64,000 nt of DNA, taken from the NCBI GenBank assembly GCA_037954235.1, contig JBBMOA010000016.1, positions 23,063,383 to 23,127,382 on the forward strand. The letters are read 5' to 3'. This stretch comes from Aulostomus chinensis (taxonomy: Eukaryota; Chordata; Actinopteri; Syngnathiformes; Aulostomidae). Below, one piece after another: positions 27,401 to 40,251 of the stretch (position 1 is the first letter of the stretch; each line of letters opens with the position of its first letter). The position numbers and the translations under genes are program-made. The notes beneath the pieces were generated by a model that worked only from the letters and a program-made list of their open reading frames with translations, had not been told where the DNA came from and did no database searches.

Positions 27401-28080
27401 TCATTAAAAATGACTGCAAGCAAATGCCAAGTTACATTACGTCTGAGTTTCATTAACTAAACCAATATTATCAACTCTAAAAGTTTCTACTTTTAAACAT
27501 CTGCCAGAAATGAATGATAATAAAGTTACGTTGCTGTATCATAACCCTGTTATTAGTGTTCACTATGCGTGAGTAGCTCTGATTTTGTTTTCTACTTTTA
27601 TGCTCTTTCTGTGACAGCAAAAAGCAAAGATGGAAGAGAGGAGATGTACAAAGCTGAAAATGTTGATTCCAAATGAAATTCTGAGAATTTAGAGATTAGC
27701 GCTGCCCCACAACAAGACCTCATAAACCTTGCCTTGTAATGACCATAATCTGCAGTTTTTAACCTTTCCTGTGTATCTTCGTCTATATTATTGCTCTAAT
27801 TCTGTCCTGGTACCTCAGGATACTTTAGCGTACATTACTATCATATTGCAGGTGCAAAACATGCCAAAGTAGGCAAGTGTTGTTCAAATTCTTTGAGATG
27901 ATGGTTTCAAAAAATATTGATGAAATTTAGAAATTGGTCATTGGTCATTTTATGTCGTTTTTAGATTAATGGCTGAATTTAATTCCGTCATTTTAAGATT
28001 TTTTTTTTTCTTATCTGTACCTTCAAATGCTTCTAGGTAAATGTTGGTATATTTCAGGTTTGGGTAAGTGTGAAGCGTCC

Positions 28081-28265
28081 CACCCTAAAAGCAGGGAGGT
28101 GCTGCCCCCCGTCCGAAGTGGCATGCCCCGCCCAGACTATCAGCATCTCCAGTCCCAGAGAGCAGAGGAGCCGGGAGTCTGGAGGAGCAGTACAGGCAAC
28201 GCAGTACAGCGGCTCCCGCGTTCGTCCGACACTTAGCTAGAGCTGCTCCCTCGGCAGTGGAGGTG
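28081..28265 (+). promoter_or_regulatory. pacs2: CpG-rich TATA-less promoter / 5'UTR of pacs2
   Basis: CpG density rises sharply from about 28110 and stays high through exon 1, unlike the AT-rich flanks. A GCCCCGCCC GC box (Sp1/KLF type) lies at 28125-28133, and no TATA box is evident. This is the layout of a broadly expressed vertebrate promoter. The transcription start was not located. No in-frame stop was seen in the roughly 70 bases upstream of the chosen start codon, so the start rests on ATG position and context. Confidence 0.7.
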
Positions 28266-28477
28266 ATGATGGCGGCGGCTGTAGAGAGAGGAGGCGTCCG
28301 GGCCGCTTTCCTGAACCCGAGCAGCGGTGGTGGCAGTGGACCTGCACCGACAACCCTCCCTGCCGGAGCTCTAGCCGGGGCTGTGGTCCTGGGCTCGGGC
28401 TCCGGCAGCATGCCCGTACCGATGAACCTCTTTGCGACTTGGGAGATAGACCGATCATCCCCGAGCTGTGTGCCGAG
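28266..28477 (+). CDS. pacs2: pacs2 exon 1 (N-terminus, start codon)
   Basis: This is the first coding exon of phosphofurin acidic cluster sorting protein 2, a cytosolic adaptor that sorts acidic-cluster cargo between endosomes, trans-Golgi network and ER and works at ER-mitochondria contacts. Residues 1-48 are a Gly/Ala/Pro/Ser-rich leader of low conservation. The conserved part begins at residues 50-59, PVPMNLFATW, and runs to SPSCVP. PVPMNLF and SPSCVP match PACS2 rather than PACS1, which as I recall it has PVQMNLY and SSSCVP. Two tandem ATGs (28266 and 28269) could start translation; the second has the better context (A at -3, G at +4). The GTG at 28257 is in frame but was not chosen. The exon ends two bases into the Arg-71 codon, before GTAACG. 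The whole partial gene joins in frame across eight exons to 304 residues, about a third of the family's usual length of roughly 900, and continues beyond the window. Confidence 0.9.
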
Positions 28478-29550
28478 GTAACGTTAACACTGTTTACGTA
28501 AATACCATCAGCGGTAATGTTTATTAATGATATTTTGCGATATGTGCGAGGCCAGTGTTGGACAAACAACGCCCTCGTTGACTGTAACGATAAGCAGGAG
28601 AAACAAACTGCCGTGCATTTCTTGCACAGTGTCGGGTTGGCTAACTATCAAGCTAACTAGCAAGGTGGCTAATGCTAAAGCTACCCACCAACATTCCTGG
28701 AGTTTACGCTAAAGAATTTTAACGTTACACTGTCCATTGAGTGGGACTAATGCTTATTTTCCACGTACGACACAAACACCACAGTGGGAAGTTCACGTTA
28801 TTTGTATTTAGTCTTGATAATGTATATTGTTCTGGTGAAATTTGGTTGCTTGTATTGTATTTTATTTAACGTTTTGACAAACTAGCTAGCAAAGTTCGGC
28901 TAACTAGTAGGGGTTAATGCTGCTTAACATTGGCGTTGTGACTGTGTAGTAAAGCCTTGCAGACATTAAATACATGCTTCATTTACATAGGTCTATGCTT
29001 GAACTAATTTTCTGTTTAAATGCTAAACAATAGCAACACAACTGTCAATAAATGGCATGGATGCTGCTTGTTTAATAGGTAGACGCATCGCTCAGCACCG
29101 TGTCATGAACTATCTGTGCTATTGGGCAGTTCACCAGCTGGCTAGCCCCTCGAAATCCGCAGGTTTTTTTTTTTTTTTTTTGCGTGATCGTTTGATATGT
29201 AAGTGTACTCAACTAACTCGTGAAATACAGCCATAAATCCACAACAAACACCGTCGGTCATGTTGGTCCGGCTGCTGCCGAAAAGATTGAGAGCACCTTG
29301 TTTTGATTGACACTTGCACGTTTACTGGCGGTCATTGTATTGGTGCCTATTTTCATGTCGCGATTTTTTTGTTTTGTTTAAGTCTAACATGGCAGTTGTG
29401 TTCAGTAATATTAGTATGCATCGTCAATGAGCAGGCATTGCTGCCACCTGACCAGAAACCTCTCGGGAACTGTGGGTACATTAATCAGCTTTGACCTAGA
29501 TCTGTTCCACTCATTGGAAGAGCTCGGAGGGGAGGGTTTCCTCCACAGTC

Positions 29551-29552
<2 letters not shown>

Positions 29553-29601
<49 letters not shown>
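29553..29601 (+). repeat. (TG)n microsatellite
   Basis: An uninterrupted run of about 24 TG units in pacs2 intron 1, about 1.1 kb after exon 1. Confidence 0.97.
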
Positions 29602-29602
<1 letters not shown>

Positions 29603-31948
29603 GCCTTTCCCTGCTGCCTCTTCAGTGTCTGTATGAGTATGCAAGAGTGAATTAAATCATAACAAGTGAAAACATGAAATATTTACAGTGACTGGTAGCT
29701 CTCCTGTATCATGAATAATAGTCAGTGTTGTCTGTGGCAGCTCAGCTGATTTGAACCAAGTAAGATGGAAATAAGGACTGTGTGTGTGTGTGTACAGTTA
29801 AACCTTTGTAATTCTACACCGTAGAACCATTTTTATGCCAATCCCGATGTTGAAAATACAATTAATATTCTTTTATTTTAGTGAAAGAAAGGACAGTTCG
29901 ATTGTGTTGACCTTTAGTTAATTCTTCTTGGTTAAAAACAGGCACATCGATGTTGGTTGGTATGCTGGTATTTTTTTTTTTTATCTCAGTTGTTAATTTC
30001 TGTGAAACTGATAAAACAACAATTGAATCGATAGATTCCTGATTTTTAGGTAGGATATGTTCTTCAATTTGAAAGATATTGTTATGTATTGAGCTTAATT
30101 GTCTTGCATGATACCGACCATCGCGGAATTGCTGTGTCAAGATACTTTAATTATCATCGACTTCGTGTGGTGATCAGATTGTGACTTGATCTGTTTTCCC
30201 TCCTTATGTTTGACATGAAATATTTAGGACTCTATAGACACACTAAACTGATGTACAATTACTTAATCTACTAGGTTTGTTTTTGGGACTGGAGTGCGCA
30301 ATTGAAACGGAAATTTCAGAATCCAGTGTTCACACTTTTTCAATATCGGCTGACTTCCTGCTGTACACACTGGAAATTGGAGTGTTGCCATTCTAGATTC
30401 CTCACCCTCGCTTGTATTGCACCATGAAAACACTTACACAATCTTAGACATACCACCAATGCATACACACCGTTTCAAATCTAATGAATTTGTGTTTTGT
30501 TTTGTTTTGTTTTTTTGCTCTTCAATTAGAGGAAGTACTGTGTGGTTTAGTACATCCTTATGAGGTAAGAGGAACCACCTTACCAACAACAATGATAATA
30601 TTAAAGGGGGAAAGATGTGTATCTGACTTGGATTGGAACCGAGAAATTGGATGGGTGCATCTTCAGAATGAGCAGGCCTCTGACAGCTGCCTCTATTATG
30701 TTTTAAAACCCCTTGCCTGCAGAAAAAGCTGAAGCCGTAGATTGTGGCTAACACGACCATTTAATTTCCCACGTCTCTTTCTCTACACCAGCTGGCCTCT
30801 CTCTCGTAGGTGACATGCTAGGTGTAGTATTAAAGATGAATAAGGATGAGGTTAATAATGGATTATTAATGGGCCGAGGCATTGACTGAAGTCATTGTGT
30901 AGAATATCTGTAGTGACTGTTTGACACATGTTTTTGTTGATGTCTTGGATAATTACGCCATCTGAATGGAGTAAATGTTATCTGAGATCATGACCAATCA
31001 TCATTCAAAATTTGTTCTTAATGCTTGATGCTGTGGCTTGGATTTATAGCTCTCGCAGGATTTTGAAGAGTAATTAGCCACTCCTTTTTCTGACCAGAGA
31101 GGCCCTCTGTGTTGTGAGATCCTCTATCCTCGTCTGGTGTGAAAGGTCTTGCATGGAGCCCAGCCCAAAGCCTGTGTTGGGGATTCTGCCTTGGCATTCT
31201 TTCAGGGGCTTGGCCCTTCTGTGTGCAGCTGTTTGCTTCTCCACTAGGCCTTAGCATATGTTGGTGTCCAGCCAAGTGGCATCATTTCAAAGAAGGCATA
31301 GCACTGGTAACAGTTGCCTTTTATTTTGTTGTGGTGCTCTTATAATGTTGTGGTACTTATAATGTCGCTACTTAGTAATTACAAGATTAGTATTTAAAAG
31401 TTAACCTTCCTGAGCACTGCAGACCCCTTGAAGGTGGTGCTTAGTTGAAAACATTCAATCACAATGGAAAAAATGTTGTCAAGGCCTCTTAGCATGGGAC
31501 TGTGGTTTATGACAGCTTTTCTGTTGACATTCCTATGGCAGTGTGCCAGTAAAGTACTTGTTAAAAACAGGCTTGTTGTGGTATTTCTTATTCTGACTGA
31601 CTATAACAAGTCATCAAGCCAGATTAATTGGGCATTTTCACATATCTTTTTATCTTGGATGATTGTGGTGTCTAAAGACAACTGTAAGCTGCTTTGGTGT
31701 GTGTGTGATACAGTGTTTGACTCGTTTCTACTCGCCAGTTTTGTGTTATGGCAATCCCATCCTTGGCAGAACTGTTGGAACGGTTGGACAAGCACTGTTT
31801 TTATTCCAGCACTGCCCTGCCTGCCAGTCTGCCACCCTCAATGTTTCTAAATCCTTGTGGTTTTGGTGTTGCATCTTATTTTTCATAAGCTGGGCATTTT
31901 CTTTTCTCTTGTTAACCGTCTAACAATGTAACAGAATACCTCTTTGAG

Positions 31949-31977
31949 GTGTGTGTGTGTGTGTGGGGGGGGGGGGG
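31949..31977 (+). repeat. (GT)n plus poly-G tract
   Basis: About eight GT units pass directly into 13 G. The tract lies in intron 1 and is G on the transcribed-sense strand. Confidence 0.95.
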
Positions 31978-32652
31978 TTGGAGAGAGTTTACCCTTCCTC
32001 TTTTCCAATATACCCCCCCAAATAGCTGACCAGAGCTTTGGCAATGTTGCTGAGTAACCATGGATAGCTTAGGGATACGATGCACAAGAGGAGTCCTGAA
32101 ATGTACTTCAACACTGTTCAGGGATTAAGGAATAAATTTTTATTTTGAAAGAAAATGCTGGAGGCGTGCAAACTATAAATTGAAACCAGGGTATTCAAAA
32201 TCCTGTTTGTGCCTCCCTTTAAAACCTCAATACATAACGAATTTGCATGACATTCCATACAGTACATTAATGAGACCAAAAACGAATGCAGAGAGAAATG
32301 TATTTGTTCTCTGTCTTCATCATACTGGTGGTTTTATTTGACAGGATACTTGGGTACCAGAAGTGTCCAGCGATATTCAAGGAGAAAAAAAATACATTGA
32401 TGCGATAGTGGGCCTGAAAGTGTGGTCGGCAATTAATGGCTCTGACCACATAGAAAAACTCATGTAAAATTGTAACCTTTGTCAGAATGGATCACATCTA
32501 TGACAAGGAATGACATTCATGCGTAGGTCAGCATAGTGCTATAGTCACACTTAAAGAATGGGCCTCAGCAAGCAAGGGTTTCTTAGCAGTTTAAAAGTTA
32601 ATTCACAACCTGCAATAATAAATCCTTCTACATGCATTGCTGATGCTGATAC

Positions 32653-32654
<2 letters not shown>

Positions 32655-32689
<35 letters not shown>
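32655..32689 (+). repeat. (GT)n microsatellite
   Basis: An uninterrupted run of about 17 GT units in intron 1. Confidence 0.97.
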
Positions 32690-32690
<1 letters not shown>

Positions 32691-33791
32691 CATAGATTGG
32701 GAGAGGGGCCAGTAATGACTGTAAATATCCAGCTGAGATCCCAAACTAGAAATGATTTTGGCTTTGCCAACAATAATATGCTAAGAAAAGAAATGCTCAA
32801 TGTCCAAAAATCCTAATTGTAAGAAAGTATAGCTGATTTTTATTTTCAAGGCAACATCACTACGTTTGAAGTGATTTTTGTTAGTAACTGGTCCAGTTTT
32901 GTGCCTGATCAGATGGGCAAAAATAAAGAAAAGACAGTTTTGTCATCACCCACTTGGTTTTCCTATAAAAGTCAGGAATTGATTACCAGTGTCCATCCCT
33001 ACAGTGTTAGCGTCTGTAGATTAAAGATAAAGTTCTTTTTTGTTTAAATTCAGTTAAGAACTCATTTCAAATAAACATTCTCTACTTCATGATATTGGAC
33101 TATTTTTCTTCTGTATGAAGTCTGTGTGAACCTGGGCTGCAAAGATTCACCCATACATCCACATGCCATGAATGTCACGTGTAAAACACGACATGAACAC
33201 ATAGTCTGGATTCAGCTCCGATCTTTTTTTTTTTTAAGAGAGACTGAAGATGTTGGTGCAAAACATGAAGAGCAATGAAACACAGGGTCCCTGCCATGTA
33301 GTCACTGTGGAGATACACACCTGCAGTTAAGAGTATAAAAAGTAGCGTCATCATTGGCCTCTGGAAAGTTAAATTTTAGCACCAAAGAAAGGCAGAATCA
33401 CAGCTAGAGTCTTAACTCTCTCCAGTCAAACTTTAAAAAGATCAAAAATAATGTACTACTTGTCAATACAGATAATCACTTTTAGAAATATCAGTTGCCA
33501 TCAGTAACGATATATCGTGACACGCCTCGTTTGAAGCCTTGGATATTGTATTTCTTAGCAGGGGAGCTGCAGTAATCTGATTTCATAACAGGAAACGAAG
33601 AGAGAGTAATCAGATGCTGCACACAGACACCGACAGCTTAATCCTCTGCTTCCTGAATCACAAACAGGGCCCATCTCCTGTGCCCTTTAGGACAGTGACA
33701 CACAAAAATGTCACTTGTACCAGAATGGTTTGTTTGCTGATGTTCTGTCAAAGTGCGAGGGGCATCTGTCTTATTTGATCATGTTTTTTTA

Positions 33792-33793
<2 letters not shown>

Positions 33794-33836
<43 letters not shown>
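33794..33836. repeat. (AT)n microsatellite
   Basis: An uninterrupted run of about 21 AT units in intron 1. It is self-complementary and could extrude as a cruciform. Confidence 0.97.
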
Positions 33837-33838
<2 letters not shown>

Positions 33839-34261
33839 TGAGTTGCCTATTTTTAAGTTAACTTGCTTTGGGATTTACAATGACATTTATATTTTTAATA
33901 GTTCTTTTTTAGTGCTACAATAAAAAAATTTTTTTCCAAAGACTAGAATTTACACGCTTATACTCAAGATGAACGAGAAAATGTGAACGACTTCCTTCTT
34001 TTACTATTCATTTCTTTTGCAGACAATGTGGTTAAATACCACTTATAAACATTTAAAATCTTAAAAATATTGTGATTGATTGTCCAGTTTTGTTTTGTGT
34101 TATGCTGTAGAAAAATGTAGCTCTTCGTCATGCTTCATCATGCTGTTCACACGCTTCTCTGACAGCAGACCAATCAGCACCTTCAAGCTCCTCTTTTTCA
34201 TGCTCACGCCCACTGCCTGAAAAGTGTCAAAATTCTCTTGGTTTCCTTCCGCTACTTTCCT

Positions 34262-34303
34262 GGAGGAGGAGGAGGAGGAGGAGGAGGAGGAGGAGGAGGA
34301 GGA
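34262..34303 (+). repeat. (GGA)n microsatellite
   Basis: About 14 GGA units in intron 1. The tract is purine-only on the plus strand, so triplex or G-quadruplex formation is possible. It creates spurious poly-Glu and poly-Ser open frames on the two strands. Confidence 0.97.
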
Positions 34304-37300
34304 ACACTCCACATTCCTTGGAACCAGAGAGTTGCTAGTGCAGCTAGCAACTCCCCCTTCCCTCTCTGTTGTTGACCAACAACCTGCTCTCTGGGAGGCT
34401 GGGCAGGACTGCATTATCAGTTGAAAAGATTTGCTGAACTGGCCCAGAGCGTCACGGAGAACAGGCATGTTTCTGACAGCTCCTTTTGAATTCGTCATAA
34501 AGGGGGAAAAGTTTTTACCCCTGCCTGGACCTCTGAGCGGGAGAAGGGCCAGATGATCGTGTGGGTGGATACTGGGGTCCCTGTTAGAGATGATATCCAA
34601 CTTTGTGAGTCAAGGAAACTGTCCACTGACACAGGGAGGATCCTGTCAAAATAAGCACATAGGGGACAATGTCTCTCAACCACTCTACTCTCCTTCTTGT
34701 TCTTGCTCCATTTATTTCCCACCTCTCCCTTTCAGGCATTTCCTGAGCTGTATGTGCCAGCAGCAACACAGAGACTATTATTTCAGACAAAAACACACTG
34801 GTGTGGATGAGTGAGAGCACCTGACAGAGCAGGAGAAAACATGAAACATTGTCATTGTGGAACTCTCTAGGGGTGGGATGGTACACATTTACTGAAAACT
34901 TTCTGGGTAGGTCTGGTCGTGCAGCAAGGTAGTGTATAGGCCGTCATTGTTCATTACAGTTGTTTCTGTAGCTGGCTGCATATATAACATGCTTGTTCTT
35001 TTTAGATGAAGAGCCTGTACATAACTGTTACAAAGAGTGCACAGCTTGCTAGCATATGACATGAACAGAAGCAACCATAGGTGTTTTTAAAGTAGCAAAA
35101 TTTTGCTACAATAGTCTTTTGCTGAGAATGTCTGTTACAACCACATATTAAAAGTTACGGAGTCAAGTTGCAAACTTCACTCTTTTCAAAATGAGGCCCT
35201 GAAGTGAACATTGAGCCTCTGTGAGACATGAGTCCTTAAGAGTGTCAACTCTCAAATAGCATTGAGCTTTATGCCCCGCCCACTTGTCTAATCACAGATT
35301 AAGGCGTCTGAACTGTCTGGCGTCCTCTTTTTTTAAATGTGCCTCTCAATTAGTCCACAATTCTATTGTAAAGTTCATCCTGTCAGCTTTGAAAGGGGTT
35401 CTTTGTGGGGCAAGAATTAGGTTCAGGCCCAGATTTTTGTGGAGGCACAACGATCACTGGTTAAACTCATTTAGTTTCGGACCAGATTGAATTCTTATCC
35501 AATATAAACCCGTCACCAGAGTTGATATTAGAGCTTCGTATGCTGCTGTCCACCATGTGCCATTGAGTGGACTTGGCAACTTCAGAGACGTTTACACTCA
35601 TTTCATGGTCATCAACCATGTGTGAGCTGGAAAGGATATTTTGTCATTTCATGAATTGAACGCTGTTGACTCTGATGTTATCCTTACAGTCTGTGTACTA
35701 AGTGTACAATTTGGCTTTTTCTCGGCAAACTGTGTCTTTTAGTTTCCGCTCACTTTGGCATCACCGTTGTTAAATTACTTCATGGATACAGAGAACAGCC
35801 TGGTCTGTGTACAGGCACCAGCTCCTCTGGTGCCTGGACAGATTCAGCTCGTTTGTCATTTGGACATATGAAGCTGGGGAAGCAGTTGGAAAGTATATTT
35901 GGTCTGGAATTGTTTTTGCAAGGCATAGTGGAGAACAAGATTAATCAGATGCACCCGTTTTACCAGCCCGGGGTCATAGATAATGCTCCAGATGCTCCAG
36001 ACAGTGAGTGTTTCTATATTTATTGATCAAGAGATTTCCAGTTTGAAGTGAGCCCTCATTTCTTTTTGAAGTTTTGTCTACATTGCTGTAAATACAGTGG
36101 TTTTAGGAGAACAGAGGAAGGCCCCTTCACCAGCTGCAGCCTGGATAGAATCACTGGCATTGACCACATACAACGTTCCTCAAACAGCAAGTTCAGATCT
36201 ACATTCGTCGCAACTCCTTTCACATGCATTTTTGTGAATAACATAGTTTGATCTGTGAAGCATCTGCGGGTCAAAACCTAGCCACTCTTTTTCTTTGTTT
36301 ACTGACAGATAAGGCTGAGACTGTTTGTTCTCATTATCGATCAGAGATTGTAGAGATAAACATGCCAGTAGAGGTTACAGATCAGCTTAATCCTGTCTGA
36401 TGCTGATCACAGGCACCGTATGTCAATACGAGACTGGGAAATAAAACTCAATCTGTCTTGTAAACTAAATAATACCACATTTCACTTTTAGGCAAGAGCA
36501 AGCTACCTTCTCTTGGATGGTTGATTTTGGCATTTAAATATAAAAAGAAATGTTTTTACATTATAAAAGAAAGAAATGTCTTCTCTTCTCTTGATAAATA
36601 GTGTTGATTGAAATCCATTGTGTTCGTTTCTAATTGTGTGTACGTTTCTGGGTTTCGATATTTAAGCACATCTTGTCAAAAGGAGTGTGTAATCTTGTGT
36701 CGATGAGTCAAATGTCTACATATCAAAAACGAATCATCCTAGATTTAGTCATACTTTGAATGAATGAATTTTTATTAAGAAGTGAAAATTGGGTCTGGAG
36801 CAGCAGCTGTAGAGGATGCTTTTATTCACTTGCTAAAAAGGCTGCATTGTTCTGTGCGGTACTAGTTTGATGCAGAAAATCCGATCAGTCCAGTCTGACT
36901 GTATACACTCAGAGAAATGTAATTTCGTAGCAGACTGAAGAGATTCATTATTGTCTTAACAAATCAGCTGTGACGAGTGGGAATCTGATCCTCAAGGGAA
37001 GGTTATGGGAGCTCATCCCTCTTAAGAGTATGAAGGTCAGATAGTGGTGTCATCGCTTCTTTCATGCTAGGATGATATCATCTATCATGCTATGTTGTTA
37101 GGAAAGTGTTTTTTGTGGGCCCTGTAAACAACTGAGTCTTGCATGGTCACTACAGACGTGGGACTGCTGGCCTCATCTGTTTGTGGTCGGCGTAGAACAA
37201 AAGAGCTGTTTAACACTGCAAAATGGCAACAAAGGGTGACATCCACATACTGACTTCCTGGAAATGTTTTTCAGATCAATGTTGGGATGCCAATGAATAT

Positions 37301-40238
37301 TCTAGATGGATAAACATGAGTAAATGAATAGAAATGGAGTGGGGAGGGGTCAGACACCCAATTGTAAAAAAAAACCCCAATATTCAACAAAACCACAACT
37401 GCATTTTTCTGACTTACTGTCACAGCCGTGATGGGAGTCCCACAACAGCACAAATCAAACATCACTTTCATTGATTAAAAATGAAATGTAGGTCAAACTG
37501 AATGAAGTAACAGCAACACTGTGAAAATGGTGCCTCTGAATATCTCAAATGTAAAAGCTCCGTACAGAAATACTGCAGTTTTAGTATGTACACTGGTATG
37601 AATACTGCCTACCCTTTATGAAAAATAGGCACTTGAATTGCATGTTAATTAAGAAGATCTCACCTGGCATGTTCTCACTTGTTCCAACCTCGTGCACAGA
37701 GAGCAGGTGTTACAGTATTCAACATTATTTTCTTTTTTATTGTAGATGTTTATATCTTCTTCTGAACAACATGTGCACAAATAGATATGTGAATATTCAT
37801 ACCTGTGTTCTTAGAAGAACTGAGAATGAAGTGAAATAGTGTGAGCGTAGCTGGCGTGTACTCGCATTATTTAAAGAAGAGAGAGCATGCTGAATTATGT
37901 GATGACTGACTCATCACAGGCTTGTGTCCCTGTGTTTGCTTTAGGTTAAGACTCATTCGTTAATCAGGCTTGCTACCAACAGAACTGTAGAGGGCCGTAC
38001 TTTTGATTGGAAATTAAGGGGACAAGCTCACTTCATCAATATGCTGCCAAGAGTTGCTGACCTTGAACAATTGTCCTCTGCTCCATTTCTCTGAATAGGA
38101 AATGTAGACAATTTGCTTGCACACTCTTCATTATCAGTAATGGCATATACAGGAGTGTACTAGCCTTGCAGTCAAACCTCCCATTCACACTTTAGATATA
38201 AATCTTGTTTGAGGGAAAGCACGGGATTAAACTTCCAAACAGAAAAACCTTGGCCCTGAACACTAATGCACCAGCTCCATGTAGTATTAGATCAAATGTG
38301 TTGGTAATCCAGACAAAAGTCAGATTTTACCACAGCTCTGGGAAGCCTCATAACCAGAGTTCACAAAGACCATATTACAGAGTATTATGACAGATTTGAG
38401 TGCAGCTATTACGTCCTCTTGTATTCTCAGAAATAACCGGTTTATCTGTTCCCCAACGTTTTTTGTTTTGTGTGTGCATGCGTGTGCGCGTGTGTATTCA
38501 TAACATTTCCCTCAGGGTGGGTTCATACCTGAGTGATGACACCTGCCCTGCTTTGCTGTTGCACCAATCAATCTGTTGCTGCTGGTATTTCTGCAGCAAC
38601 AAAGCTAAAAGCAATGACTTAGCACAAAACTATCTTTTGAATGAGGGTTATTGGGAAAAAAAAAAAGCAAGTATTTGGCCTCCTCGTTCTAACAGAGGCA
38701 GATTGAATGCCCACCCACCATTTTCACTGAAAAGTATCATGTCCTCAAAGAACCGATAAATCAGGCTTTTCTGAATTACCAGTATCCTCTTGTTCTCTTT
38801 GTGTATGCTTGTCACAGCCTCTTCCCCGTCGTTCTCCGTGGGCCTTGAGAAGATTTCATTTTGGGGAATTAAAGCCTTTACTATGGCCATCTGGCACACA
38901 CAACCAGATATTTGGGGGCTAAAATAGCTTTTGCATGTAAGCCTAAATACATACTAAGCTGTTATGGCACATGGTTTGGTGTAAACTTGTTAAAAATCAT
39001 CTATTCAGTCAGTTGCATTTGTCTTTACCACTCATAACGCAGGTCATTAAAAAAATGTACGCTACTTTCCAAGTACCTTTCTCCGCCTTATTTTGCCGTA
39101 CTGATCATATACTTGGACGTGCTATTTGAGCTAATCTCCATTTCCTACCTCTCATAGTTATCCTTGCACAAAGATAAAATATTCAGAAGCAGTTTTTAGT
39201 CGAGCACACGCTGTATTTGGGCTAAATTATGCAACTGGACATAAACAAATAATAGTCTTATGAATAAGCAAAAGTTCTAAGGCTCAGCAAAAGCTTGCTG
39301 AAGTGAGACCTTTTTGTCAGCCCCCCACCATATATGCAGTAGACCATTTCTATAAGAATATGAAGTGTTCAATCATCCTTTATTAATGACGCCACGTTCA
39401 CATCTCAAACTGAGTGCGAGCAATAACGCACTGAAAGAACTGAAAGCCTGACTTGTCTTTTCTCGGGCTTGTAACCCCCAGCACATACCAAACATACAGC
39501 CTCTTTTCATGCATCCCTCTGTTAAATCACTTGTTCTTCATCCTCCACTTCCCCCCTGCTTTGTGCCTCTGACAATTGTTGTGCAGTGATCCGAGGGCAT
39601 GGAGCTGGCGAAACATCAAGTAGAATGCTGACCAGGGGAAAAGAATTAGAAAACTGCTTTTTGTTCAGGCAGAATATTGTTCAGTTGGCTTTTTTATGTG
39701 GCACATGTTGATTTGTAGTCCATAAAGACCCATATCTATACTTATGGGATATTATTTATGATGTTAAGTTGTATGAAGTAGCTGCATATATAGATAGAAC
39801 TAAATATTTTGCTGTGTCGGCTGCATGCATCTTTTTTTCATTCTATGAAGTTTTGCCATGGGCAGACTTGCTGTTGTCTCTTTGTAGTCTCTTCAAGTCA
39901 AGTGTTTTTGTATCACCAAGTCATTTGAGATGCTGCTATCGCTAAAGTGGTCCAGGAATAGCCTTGCGATAATAGTCACATGTACTCTTACACACTAGTA
40001 CATCTTGGACTGAAGCTTTCAGAGGATGTTGATAAAGAGAGAATGTCTGCCGTTTGTTGACATGAATCCGGATGAGGGTCTAAACATCTTGAGTGATGCT
40101 TAGACTGCGTCCATGGGTTACATGAAGTGTTGCTTTGTAAGCAAACTCAAAATATTCATGCGCACTTAACTGTTGAGTGCATCAACAAATCAGATTTACA
40201 GCTATGAGAGATTGTGAAACTGAATGTGGAGCAGGAGT

Positions 40239-40251
40239 GGGGGGGGGGGGG
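40239..40251 (+). repeat. Poly-G run of 13 bases
   Basis: A homopolymer in intron 1, G on the pacs2-sense strand. Confidence 0.93.

Larger units (their letters stand above)
20253..28080. other. Upstream flank of pacs2, no gene recognised
   Basis: No coding exon, RNA gene or intact mobile element was recognised in this 7.8-kb stretch, apart from a possible LINE/SINE remnant near 27073 and a TTA microsatellite near 26352. It contains an octamer ATGCAAAT site near 21690 and some moderately GC-rich blocks (about 21400-21900). Those could be distal regulatory elements, but that cannot be supported without cross-species comparison. Confidence 0.45.

Noticed and set aside
28027..28236. 69-codon frame in the promoter/5'UTR region as an upstream coding exon
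   Set aside because: It is in a different frame from pacs2 exon 1, matches no PACS sequence, and lies over the GC box and CpG-rich promoter.
28257..28265. GTG at 28257 as start of pacs2 exon 1
   Set aside because: Two ATG codons follow within 12 bases in the same frame. Vertebrate initiation at GTG is rare and unnecessary here.
34100..34600. 166-codon minus-strand frame with a poly-Ser stretch
   Set aside because: It is inside pacs2 intron 1, antisense. The poly-Ser comes from the GGA microsatellite, and the rest matches no domain I recognise. No splice or promoter context supports it.
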